Origin: an uncultured Prevotellaceae bacterium | GTDB taxonomy: Bacteria > Bacteroidota > Bacteroidia > Bacteroidales > Bacteroidaceae | NCBI GenBank assembly: GCA_937892315.1 | Contig: CALAVF010000411.1 | Coordinates: 1 to 6,203 of the forward strand | Length of the DNA: 6,203 nucleotides | Direction: 5' to 3' | In this document: piece after piece, positions 1 to 6,203 of the stretch | How the letters are laid out: each line of letters opens with the position of its first letter | Numbering within the stretch: position 1 is the first letter of the stretch | Position numbers and translations under genes: made by a program | The notes under the pieces: generated by a model | What the model saw: the letters and a program-made list of their open reading frames with translations, nothing else | What the model was told of the DNA's origin: nothing | The model's database searches: none

Positions 1-23
1 CAAATCAAAAATAAAATTTTATT

Positions 24-1454
24 ATGGCAAAACCATTAGTTGAAACCAAAGCAAAAGTGGGCGTGTTCTCCATCGCCCTGCAGGCCTATCTGCCACAGTT
101 CCCTCAGCTCGTATCCGAATTTGAGGCACAGTATGAGGCGTTTAAGAAAACTCTGCCCGATACCATCGAGATCATCGATGGTGGTATGGTAACCACGAAG
201 GAGCAGTCTATGGCGGCTGGTGACAAGTTCCGTGCTGCTGACGTTGACTTGGTCATCCTTCAGATGTTGACCTATTGTACCTCTTATAATATGCTGCCTG
301 CCGTGCGTGACATCGATGTTCCCGTAGTCATCGTGAACGTGCAGAAGAAGTTGGCTCCCGACTATGCAAAGACCGACATTCCCACATGGCTGGGCGAGCT
401 CTATGCTTGTGGTGCCATCGGTGAGATGGTGGCCGACCTGAACCGTGCGGGCAAGCGCTCAGCTGTTATCACGGGTGTCGTAGAGGGTGGCGACCCTGAG
501 GTGCAGGCAGAGATTGAAGACTGGTGCCGTGCCGCTCAGGTGCGTCGTCGTTTCCGTGATACAAACATCGCTCAGATAGGTCGTCCCTATCCGGGCATGA
601 TGGACTTGTATATTGACGAGACGAACTTGTATCACAGGATGTTTGTCTATACAAAGCAGTTCGATTGGGAGCAGATGTGGGCGATTGCCGACAATATCAC
701 CGACGAAGAGGCTATCAGGGCGAAAGCACAGGACATCCTCGACACGTTCGACATAGAAGGTGGTGGCACCATAGAGAAAGTGTGGGACATGGCGAAGTAT
801 GTAGTAGCGTTTGAGCAGTGGGTGAAGGACGAAAAGTTGGGTATGATTGCGTCACATTACGCAGGTTTTGCTCAGGGTGTGGCAGGCAAACTCGACTCGA
901 TGTTGATTCCTGCCTTCTCGATGCTCATCAAGCAGCACACGGCTTGTGCTGTGGAGGGTGACATGAAGGTGGCGATGGCGATGTCGATTCTGAAGACAAT
1001 CTCAGGAACGGGTACGTTGGCTGAGATGTATTCCATTGACTTCCCGAAAGATATCTGCATCATCGGTCACTCGGGTTCTGGCGATTTCGACATCTCTCAG
1101 GCACACAAGCCGACGATGAAGATTGTGCCAGTGTTCCACGGCAAGACGGGCGGTGGCTACCTCACTCAGTTCTATCCTCCAACGGGTCCAGTCACTTATC
1201 TGGCCATCACACAAGACAAGAACGGTGTGTTCAAGTTTGTGGCAGCCGAAGGCGTGAACGAGGAAGGTCCCATTTTCATGTTCGGTGACACGAATATGCG
1301 TACGAAGTTCTCGCTGCCATGTCGCGAGTTTGTGAACAAGTGGAGCGAGGCGGGTCCTACCCACCACATGGCTGCCGCTGTGGGTCATCACATCGACACG
1401 ATTCTGAAAGTGGCGAAGATTTTGAATATTGAGTGTGACGTGGTTTGCAGATAA
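24..1454 (+). CDS. L-arabinose/L-fucose isomerase family protein (sugar ketol-isomerase)
   Basis: Predicted cytoplasmic, metal-dependent aldose-ketose isomerase of 476 residues, near the length of AraA (about 500). The N-terminal half is Rossmann-like: KVGVFSIALQAYLPQFPQL at residues 11-29 resembles COG2407-type 'fucose isomerase-related' proteins. The C-terminal half matches AraA around the four metal ligands: E311 in VEGD, E334 in LAEMY, H349 in IGHSG, and H447 or H448 in PTHH. These correspond to E306, E333, H350 and H450 of E. coli AraA, so it should be catalytically competent. The ATG at 24 is the first start after an in-frame TAA at 12-14; the leader is A/T-rich without a Shine-Dalgarno. 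It is the first visible gene of an apparent operon with an MFS porter and a RhaD-like aldolase. The aldolase suggests a 6-deoxysugar (rhamnose or fucose) rather than arabinose, because arabinose catabolism uses an epimerase. The fold family is secure; the substrate is not. Confidence 0.85.
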   Translation: MAKPLVETKAKVGVFSIALQAYLPQFPQLVSEFEAQYEAFKKTLPDTIEIIDGGMVTTKEQSMAAGDKFRAADVDLVILQMLTYCTSYNMLPAVRDIDVPVVIVNVQKKLAPDYAKTDIPTWLGELYACGAIGEMVADLNRAGKRSAVITGVVEGGDPEVQAEIEDWCRAAQVRRRFRDTNIAQIGRPYPGMMDLYIDETNLYHRMFVYTKQFDWEQMWAIADNITDEEAIRAKAQDILDTFDIEGGGTIEKVWDMAKYVVAFEQWVKDEKLGMIASHYAGFAQGVAGKLDSMLIPAFSMLIKQHTACAVEGDMKVAMAMSILKTISGTGTLAEMYSIDFPKDICIIGHSGSGDFDISQAHKPTMKIVPVFHGKTGGGYLTQFYPPTGPVTYLAITQDKNGVFKFVAAEGVNEEGPIFMFGDTNMRTKFSLPCREFVNKWSEAGPTHHMAAAVGHHIDTILKVAKILNIECDVVCR

Positions 1455-1459
1455 GGGTT

Positions 1460-2791
1460 ATGGCTAAAAATGGAAGTCTGAAGAGCACATTGGCTGTGTC
1501 TCTCAATAATTATCTGGATGCAGGTGCCATCGTGGCAGGTGCCAGTGGATTGACGCTTTGGAAGGAGTACCTCCATCTGGAGGAAATGCATCTGGGTTGG
1601 CTCAACGCACTGAGTGCAAATGCACTGGGTGCAGCGATAGGTGCCATCATCGGTGGTTTTCTGGCAGACAAGTTCGGGCGTAAGTTCATCTTCACCTATA
1701 ATCTGCTGGTCTATATGTTGGGTGTGTTGATTATTATGTTGACGGTCAACTATCCGATGTTGCTTGCTGGATTCTTGGTTACAGGCATCTCGGTGGGCAT
1801 CGGCGTACCTGCTTCATGGACTTATATCTCAGAGAGTTCTGAGGTGAACAATCGTGGACGCAACATCTGCATCTCCCAGATGTCATGGGGTATCGGCCCC
1901 ATGTTCATTCTGCTGTTTGGTATGCTCTTTGCACCTGGTGGTTACCTTTATGCACCAGTTGAGGCATTGGCTCATGGCATCATAGGAGCCGATGCTGCAC
2001 AGGCTGCAGTTGAAGTGTTCAGTTCACGCGTCGTGTTCTGTACGCTCTTCATCGTGGCATTTGTGGCGTGGAACCTCCAGCGTCAATTGCAGGAAAGTGC
2101 GGAGTTCACCGCCAACAAGGCGAAGGACAAGAGTGGCATCGTGGATAACATCAAACTTTTGTTCACCAACAAGATTGCCGTCAAGACTGTCGCCTATTTG
2201 GCAGCCATCTATCTGACATGGAACCTTGTGGCCTCTGTGATGGGCTTCTTTATGCCCCATATCTACGAGACAGCAGGCGGACTCAGCAACGAGGCGGCCA
2301 ATATGCTCAGTTGTGTCAGTTGGGTCTTCGTGGTCGTTACCACATTCATCATTTCCTTCTTTGTTGACAAGGTGGCACACCGCTTCTTTTATGTGTTTGG
2401 ACTTGCAGCGGCTCTGACTGCATGGATTCTCATCATTGGCGGAGGTGTATCTACGATTGCTGGCATTTGGCTCTTCACCATCTTGTGGGGTGTGAATAAC
2501 GGCAGTTCTGTGCAGGTGTTCTATGCCCTGTGGGGTAGCGAACTCTTCCCCGCCAAGTTCCGTGCTGGTGCTCAAGGTCTGATGTTCTTCATCGTGCGTG
2601 GCTTGTCTGCGGCATGGGGACTTGTCTTCACCTTCATCTATGGCGAAAATGGCGAGGGCTTCACGGTTGCTGCTTATTGCATGGTGGCTCTCTTGCTCAT
2701 CTCCTTGATTGTGGGTCTGCTTGGTATGCCCAACACTCGTGGAAAATCGCTTGAACAGATCACGAAGGAGAGATACGGAGAGAATAGTTAA
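1460..2791 (+). CDS. MFS sugar porter (sugar:H+ symporter-like transporter)
   Basis: Inner-membrane transporter of 443 residues with about twelve hydrophobic helices, split by a cytoplasmic loop near residues 205-240. Sugar-porter signatures are visible: the loop 2-3 motif GGFLADKFGRK (65-75); SESS..NNRGR (124-134) followed by QMSWGIG, like the E-x-RG motif after TM4; LQESAEF (210-216), a degenerate form of the PESPR motif; GSELFPAKFRAGAQG (359-373); and the tail PNTRGKSLEQI (424-434), matching the PETKG-x-SLEE family ending. The second-half copy of the GRR motif is weak (DKVAHRF, 303-309). The ATG at 1460, five bases after the isomerase stop, is preferred. A TTG at 1445 would overlap the isomerase and add five residues unlike an MFS N-terminus. 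The tight spacing implies co-transcription. It probably imports the isomerase's substrate; Bacteroides rhamnose operons, as I recall them, carry a RhaT-type carrier here instead. The exact substrate is unknown. Confidence 0.88.
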   Translation: MAKNGSLKSTLAVSLNNYLDAGAIVAGASGLTLWKEYLHLEEMHLGWLNALSANALGAAIGAIIGGFLADKFGRKFIFTYNLLVYMLGVLIIMLTVNYPMLLAGFLVTGISVGIGVPASWTYISESSEVNNRGRNICISQMSWGIGPMFILLFGMLFAPGGYLYAPVEALAHGIIGADAAQAAVEVFSSRVVFCTLFIVAFVAWNLQRQLQESAEFTANKAKDKSGIVDNIKLLFTNKIAVKTVAYLAAIYLTWNLVASVMGFFMPHIYETAGGLSNEAANMLSCVSWVFVVVTTFIISFFVDKVAHRFFYVFGLAAALTAWILIIGGGVSTIAGIWLFTILWGVNNGSSVQVFYALWGSELFPAKFRAGAQGLMFFIVRGLSAAWGLVFTFIYGENGEGFTVAAYCMVALLLISLIVGLLGMPNTRGKSLEQITKERYGENS

Positions 2792-2804
2792 TGTACTCAA
2801 CCCG

Positions 2805-2903
2805 GAAGTTATCGCTTCGCTCGAAGTTAAAGAAGTTAAAGACGATACCAATTGCGGGGGCTGCATCACATACGTCTTTAACTTCGAGCGAAGCGATAAC
2901 TTC
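2805..2903. repeat. 28-bp perfect inverted repeat with 9-bp direct repeats (REP/MITE-like intergenic element)
   Basis: Bases 2805-2832 are the exact reverse complement of 2876-2903, separated by 43 bases. The arm core CTTCGCTCGAAG is itself self-complementary (CTTC and GAAG around GCTC), so each arm can also fold alone. A 9-bp unit GAAGTTAAA is tandemly duplicated at 2823-2840, and its complement recurs beyond the right arm (2901-2921, TTCTCTAAC then TTCTTTAAC then TTC). The element fills most of the gap between the transporter stop and the aldolase start. It would form a strong RNA hairpin inside the operon mRNA, but it has no U-tract on the + strand. It may be a dispersed intergenic repeat; copy number elsewhere cannot be seen from this window. 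Confidence 0.8.
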
Positions 2904-2973
2904 TCTAACTTCTTTAACTTCAAAGGGGGACAAACTCCCGAAACTTAACTCAAAAACTTAAAAACTCAACTAT

Positions 2974-3795
2974 ATGAAAAGTATATTAGATGGACGTCCA
3001 GGCTTGGCTGCTGTCATTGACCAGATAGCCGAAGTGACAGGCTACCTCTGGCAGAAAGGCTGGGCAGAAAGAAATGGCGGCAACATCACTGTGAATGTCA
3101 CCGAGTTTGTGGACGATGAAATCAAGGCGATGCCAGCCATTGCTCCTGTGAAGCAGATTGGCATGGTGCTGCCACAGTTGAAAGGTAAATACTTCTACTG
3201 CAAGGGTACGGGAAAGCGTATGCGTGACCTTGCCCGTTCGCCCATGCAGAACGGTTCGATTGTGCGTATCTGCGATGATTGCACAAGTTATGAAATCATT
3301 GCAGACGAGCCAGTTGTGCCGACATCGGAACTGCCTACGCACCTTGCCCTCCAAAATTATCTTTTGGAAACAGGCTCCTGCTACAAGGCAACGCTCCATA
3401 CGCACCCGATTGAACTGGTGGCGATGAGCCACATTCAGCGGTTCTTGCGTGGCGACGAGATGACCCGTGTGCTCTGGAGCATGATTCCTGAGACATTGGC
3501 TTTCGCTCCGCTGGGTATCGGTATCGTGCCTTACGCTTTGCCGTCATCCGTAGCGTTGGCAGAAGCAACGTTGGAGCAAATCAAGACCCACGACGTGGTG
3601 CTGTGGGAAAAGCATGGCACGGTAGCGGTGGGAGTGGACATCATGGATGCCTTCGACCAGACAGACGTGCTCTGCAAAGCGGCTAATATATATATGTGTG
3701 CCCGTAACATGGGCTGCGGGCCCGACGGCATGACAGAAGAGGCAATGAAGGAAGTACAAGATGTATTCAATTTGCCGAAAACACGTCCTTGTTAG
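2974..3795 (+). CDS. rhaD: Rhamnulose-1-phosphate aldolase (class II, zinc-dependent)
   Basis: Cytoplasmic enzyme predicted to cleave L-rhamnulose 1-phosphate to dihydroxyacetone phosphate and L-lactaldehyde. Its 273 residues match E. coli RhaD (274). The N-terminal KGWAERNGGN (28-37) parallels RhaD KGWDERNGGN, a phosphate-site segment. PTSELPTH (116-123) carries the catalytic glutamate E119; aldolases have Glu here, whereas the related L-ribulose-5-phosphate 4-epimerases have Asp, which argues against AraD. Zinc ligands are H142 and H144 in LHTHP and H214 in EKHG. E173 in IPET sits where RhaD has E171. The ATG at 2974 follows an A-rich leader with no Shine-Dalgarno, typical of Bacteroidota. 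It lies 182 bases after the transporter stop with an inverted repeat between, so it may be transcribed with the operon but at a modulated level. L-fuculose 1-phosphate is a less likely alternative substrate. Confidence 0.92.
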   Translation: MKSILDGRPGLAAVIDQIAEVTGYLWQKGWAERNGGNITVNVTEFVDDEIKAMPAIAPVKQIGMVLPQLKGKYFYCKGTGKRMRDLARSPMQNGSIVRICDDCTSYEIIADEPVVPTSELPTHLALQNYLLETGSCYKATLHTHPIELVAMSHIQRFLRGDEMTRVLWSMIPETLAFAPLGIGIVPYALPSSVALAEATLEQIKTHDVVLWEKHGTVAVGVDIMDAFDQTDVLCKAANIYMCARNMGCGPDGMTEEAMKEVQDVFNLPKTRPC

Positions 3796-3848
3796 GGCTT
3801 TTTAGGTGGATTTTTCTTCTTGATGTGAAAAAATTAGGAAAGAATGTC

Positions 3849-3877
3849 TTGCTTTTCAAAAATATTTAGTATCTTTG
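3849..3877 (+). promoter_or_regulatory. Bacteroidota-type promoter (-33 TTG, -7 TAnnTTTG)
   Basis: TATCTTTG at 3870-3877 is an exact match to the Bacteroidota primary-sigma -7 consensus TAnnTTTG. A TTG at 3849-3851 lies 18 bases upstream, close to the usual 19-21 base spacing from a -33 TTTG element. Transcription would begin near 3882-3886. It is the only clear promoter of this kind seen between the aldolase and the hydrolase, so it serves the structured RNA region and possibly the hydrolase gene. Confidence 0.7.
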
Positions 3878-3883
3878 CAATGA

Positions 3884-4056
3884 ATAAATGGTTCATACAT
3901 ATATTATGCTATTTGGACGTTAGTTCTCGTTTTTTATGTCCCCAAAGATTTTGGCGAGAACGAAACGAACCGCGAGGTTCAGGTCCTTTCCCCCAATAGA
4001 AATATTAACATTTCACCTGATTATTCCTGCACCGTGAGGTGCGGGAATATCTTTTC
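3884..4056 (+). ncRNA. Structured small RNA or long 5' leader, family not identified
   Basis: This segment follows a promoter, has no convincing ORF and contains ordered stems. Stem 1 pairs GTTCTCG (3923-3929) with CGAGAAC (3955-3961), extended below by 3918-3920 with 3965-3967 across a small internal loop; inside it, CCAAA (3942-3946) pairs with TTTGG (3950-3954), leaving a U-rich bulge of about 12 bases on the 5' side. Stem 2 is GAACC-GCGA-GGTTC (3967-3980), a perfect stem with a GNRA tetraloop. TCAGGT (3979-3984) can alternatively pair with ACCTGA (4015-4020). Stem 3 (4022-4049) has 12 pairs and a GTGA loop. The layout of a Bacteroidota promoter, structured body and terminator resembles what is described for the Bacteroidales-1 RNA motif; 6S RNA is a less likely alternative. 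Neither assignment could be verified. The 5' end is approximate. Confidence 0.55.
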
Positions 4057-4058
4057 TC
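4022..4058 (+). terminator. Intrinsic-terminator-like GNRA hairpin with U-rich tail
   Basis: Bases 4022-4033 pair with 4038-4049 (12 pairs, one G-U) around a GTGA loop, giving a very stable hairpin. It is followed by a pyrimidine tail rich in T (TATCTTTTCTCTCT) rather than a pure T-run. It could end the small RNA, or act as a partial terminator or attenuator in front of the hydrolase gene, whose start is about 50 bases further on. Confidence 0.5.
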
Positions 4059-4108
4059 TCTGTATTGACGTGGAGTTTGTTGAAATACCTCTTATAACCT
4101 AAATAAAA

Positions 4109-6203
4109 ATGAAAAAACTCTTGACAATCACGATGCTTGCCTGTGCCGTCTGCGTGTCGGCACAGCGAGCCATCAATTTCAATGCCGGTTGGCAACTGCA
4201 TGGCAAGACCGTCACCCTGCCTCGTGCATGGAATGAAGAATATGCGTTTCGGGTGCCTATCGAGAAACTGCCTGACGACACGGTGCGGTATGTGAAGACG
4301 TTCACGGCTCCGAAGTCATGGAAGGGAAAGAAAGTGTTCATCGAGTTTGAAGGTGCCCGTCAGGCGGCAGAGGTGTGGCTGAATGGCCATCGCCTCGGAC
4401 TGCATGAGAATGGCGTGATGGCATTCGGCTTCGACCTGACACCTTATGTATTGATAGGAAAGGAGAATCGCCTGGATGTGCTGACCGACAATTCTTGGTC
4501 GTACAAGGAGCGTGGTGCTTCCACCGAGGGTGAAGTGACGGCCGATGGTAACGGGCTGCCCAACAACACCTTGGAGCCCGCTTCGTTCCAATGGAACAAC
4601 AAGAACTTCAATGCCAACTACGGAGGTCTGCCCAAGAATGTGCGTCTGCACGTCGTCGGTAAACTCTACCAGACTTTGCCGCTTTATTCATCCCTCGGAA
4701 CGACAGGCACTTACGTCTATGCCACCGACTATGACATCCCCCGTCGAACAGCCACCATTCATGCCGAATCGGAGGTGAAGAACGAGACAGGCAAGGCGCA
4801 AACCGTCACTTTAGAGGTGGAAGTGATTGACCGTGACGGCACATCCCTTGCCACGTTCCGTTCATCCCCCGCCACCATTGCCAAGGGAGAAACTGTCACC
4901 CTCTCGGCTCAGCAGCCCGTGTCGGGCCTCCATTTCTGGTCGTGGGGCTATGGCTATCTTTACGACGTGAAGACTCGCCTCCTCGCAGTCAACGGTTCCC
5001 CCGTTGACACCCAAAATACCACCACTGGTTTCCGCAAGACCGCCTACACCCACGGTCAAACCATCCTCAACGACCGCACCCTCATGATGCACGGCTATGC
5101 CCAGCGCACCAGCAACGAGTGGCCTGGTGTGGGAATGAGTGTGCCCGCATGGCTCTCCGACTACAGCAACGCCCTTATGGTCGAATCAGGTGGCAACCTC
5201 GTCCGTTGGATGCACGTGTGCCCTTGGAAACAGGACATCGAGTCGTGCGACCGTGTGGGACTGATTCAAGCCATGCCTGCTGGCGATGCCGAGAAGGACG
5301 TGACGGGTCGCCATTGGGAGCAGCGAGTGGAACTGATGCGTGATGCCATCATCTACAACCGCAACAACCCTTCCATCCTCTTCTATGAGTGTGGCAACAA
5401 GGGCATCAGCGAGGAGCACATGCTCGAAATGAAAGCCATCCGCGACCAGTTCGACCCTCATGGCGGTCGTGCCATCGGTTCTCGCGAAATGCTCAACCAC
5501 GCCACAGCCGCCGAGTATGGTGGCGAGATGCTCTACATCAACAAGTCCGGCAAACATCCTATGTGGGCCATGGAGTATTGTCGTGATGAGGGTTATAGGA
5601 TGTATTGGGACAATTACTCCTACCCTTTCCATCAGGCCGGAGCAGGACCGTTGTATCGTCAAGCGTCAGCTGAGGCTTATAACAGGAATCAAGACGACCT
5701 GACAATAGAACAGATCGCACGTTGGCATGATTATTATGTCGTGCGTCCGGGTATGGGAACCAGGGTGTCATCAGGTGGAGTGAAGATAATATTCTCGGAC
5801 ACGAACACTCATGGACGTTCAGAGATGAATTACAGGACGAGTGGTGTGGTTGATGCCATGCGTATAGAGAAAGATGCGTTCTTTGCCAATCAGGTGATGT
5901 GGAACTCATGGGTTGATGTGCACCATAAGGCAAGTCACATCATTGGACACTGGAATTACCAGGAAGGCATAGTGAAGGATGTCTATGTGGTGTCAACATC
6001 TCCTGTCGTCGAGTTGTTTGTCAACGGTGAGTCTGTTGGACGCTCTGATAAGAGAGACTATTCCTTCTTACATACATTTAAAGATGTAAAATGGAAGTCG
6101 GGAGAAATCAATGCGGTAGGATACGCTGACGACGGATGCACAAAAGAGTCTGAGGCTTCCCACGTGACCGCAGGCGCTCCTCACCATCTCAACGTCTCCC
6201 TGA
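4109..6203 (+). CDS. Secreted glycoside hydrolase family 2 protein (beta-galactosidase-like), 3' end outside window
   Basis: Open frame of 698 codons with no stop before the window edge. The ATG at 4109 follows an in-frame TAA at 4100-4102. Residues 1-18 form a signal peptide (MKKLLTITML..., probable cleavage VSA|Q), so the enzyme is periplasmic or surface-exposed; C11 makes only a poor lipobox. Residues about 20-185 are the GH2 jelly-roll domain (RYVKTFTAP, VFIEFEGA, VWLNG.RLG, FGFDLTPY, NYGGLPKNVRL). About 200-310 is the Ig-like domain. The TIM barrel follows (RTLMMHGYAQ; GGNLVRWMH; YNRNNPSILFYECGNK). About 605-690 resembles the C-terminal DUF4982-type beta domain (HIIGHWNY, VELFVNGESVGRS). 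E489 in MWAMEYCRDE fits the nucleophile position. The acid/base position of the canonical W-S-x-G-N-E reads Y-E-C-G-N-K, so K431 replaces Glu; E427 lies four residues earlier. The substrate is unknown. Arginine and isoleucine codon use changes after about residue 490. Confidence 0.88.
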   Translation, partial: MKKLLTITMLACAVCVSAQRAINFNAGWQLHGKTVTLPRAWNEEYAFRVPIEKLPDDTVRYVKTFTAPKSWKGKKVFIEFEGARQAAEVWLNGHRLGLHENGVMAFGFDLTPYVLIGKENRLDVLTDNSWSYKERGASTEGEVTADGNGLPNNTLEPASFQWNNKNFNANYGGLPKNVRLHVVGKLYQTLPLYSSLGTTGTYVYATDYDIPRRTATIHAESEVKNETGKAQTVTLEVEVIDRDGTSLATFRSSPATIAKGETVTLSAQQPVSGLHFWSWGYGYLYDVKTRLLAVNGSPVDTQNTTTGFRKTAYTHGQTILNDRTLMMHGYAQRTSNEWPGVGMSVPAWLSDYSNALMVESGGNLVRWMHVCPWKQDIESCDRVGLIQAMPAGDAEKDVTGRHWEQRVELMRDAIIYNRNNPSILFYECGNKGISEEHMLEMKAIRDQFDPHGGRAIGSREMLNHATAAEYGGEMLYINKSGKHPMWAMEYCRDEGYRMYWDNYSYPFHQAGAGPLYRQASAEAYNRNQDDLTIEQIARWHDYYVVRPGMGTRVSSGGVKIIFSDTNTHGRSEMNYRTSGVVDAMRIEKDAFFANQVMWNSWVDVHHKASHIIGHWNYQEGIVKDVYVVSTSPVVELFVNGESVGRSDKRDYSFLHTFKDVKWKSGEINAVGYADDGCTKESEASHVTAGAPHHLNVSL

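Noticed and set aside
1445..1459. TTG start giving a five-residue longer transporter
   Set aside because: It overlaps the isomerase end, and the extra residues do not resemble an MFS N-terminus; the ATG at 1460 fits operon spacing.
2024..2923. Long minus-strand frame of 299 codons opposite the transporter
   Set aside because: It is antisense to a clear MFS gene, its translation has no recognisable domain and is rich in His, Ser and Thr, and part of it is the inverted repeat.
2925..2939. Small hairpin GGGGG-ACAAA-CTCCC before the aldolase, considered as a terminator
   Set aside because: It has only five pairs with one G-U and is followed by GAAACTTAA, not a U-run.
2709..2948. Short plus-strand frame over the transporter end and the inverted repeat
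   Set aside because: Its EVKEVKD-like translation simply reflects the 9-bp repeat; it has no start context or domain support.
3811..3836. A/T stem TTTTTC...GAAAAA after the aldolase, considered as the operon terminator
   Set aside because: It has a weak six-pair A/T-rich stem with a ten-base loop and no following T-tract; no convincing terminator for the operon was found.
4011..4048. Possible TPP riboswitch (ACCTGAT motif)
   Set aside because: The 5' CTGAGA element and the downstream conserved TPP core are missing; the downstream gene is a glycoside hydrolase, not a thiamine gene.
5186..5662. Minus-strand 158-codon frame opposite the hydrolase
   Set aside because: It is a shadow frame within the TIM-barrel coding region, with no recognisable motif in its translation.

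Overview
The window reads as Bacteroidota DNA, most likely a Prevotella-like gut or rumen member. The evidence is a -7 element of the TAnnTTTG type, A/T-rich leaders without Shine-Dalgarno sequences in front of the genes, Bacteroidales-style sugar catabolic proteins, and a secreted multidomain glycoside hydrolase. All recognisable genes lie on the + strand. This assignment rests on motif recognition; no database search was possible.

Positions 24-3795 hold three co-oriented genes that look like one sugar-catabolic operon. They encode an L-arabinose/L-fucose isomerase-fold enzyme, a 12-helix MFS sugar porter that starts five bases after the isomerase stop, and a class II aldolase closely resembling rhamnulose-1-phosphate aldolase (RhaD). 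Import, aldose-to-ketose isomerisation and cleavage of a ketose 1-phosphate to dihydroxyacetone phosphate plus an aldehyde form a coherent pathway. The kinase step is absent and may lie upstream of the window. The transporter-aldolase gap (2792-2973) holds a 28-bp perfect inverted repeat with 9-bp direct repeats, which resembles a dispersed intergenic repeat.

Positions 3796-4108 are non-coding but not empty. A Bacteroidota-type promoter (3849-3877) is followed by about 170 bases with several strong hairpins, two capped by GNRA-type tetraloops. The last hairpin is followed by a U-rich run like an intrinsic terminator. This is either a free-standing small RNA or a structured, possibly attenuating leader of the next gene.

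From 4109 to the window edge runs an open frame of 698 codons with no stop. It encodes a secreted glycoside hydrolase family 2 protein with a signal peptide, a jelly-roll sugar-binding domain, an Ig-like domain, a TIM barrel and the start of C-terminal beta domains. The usual acid/base glutamate of the family appears replaced by lysine. It probably releases sugars from a plant or host glycan outside the cytoplasm; a link to the upstream monosaccharide operon is plausible but inferred only from proximity.
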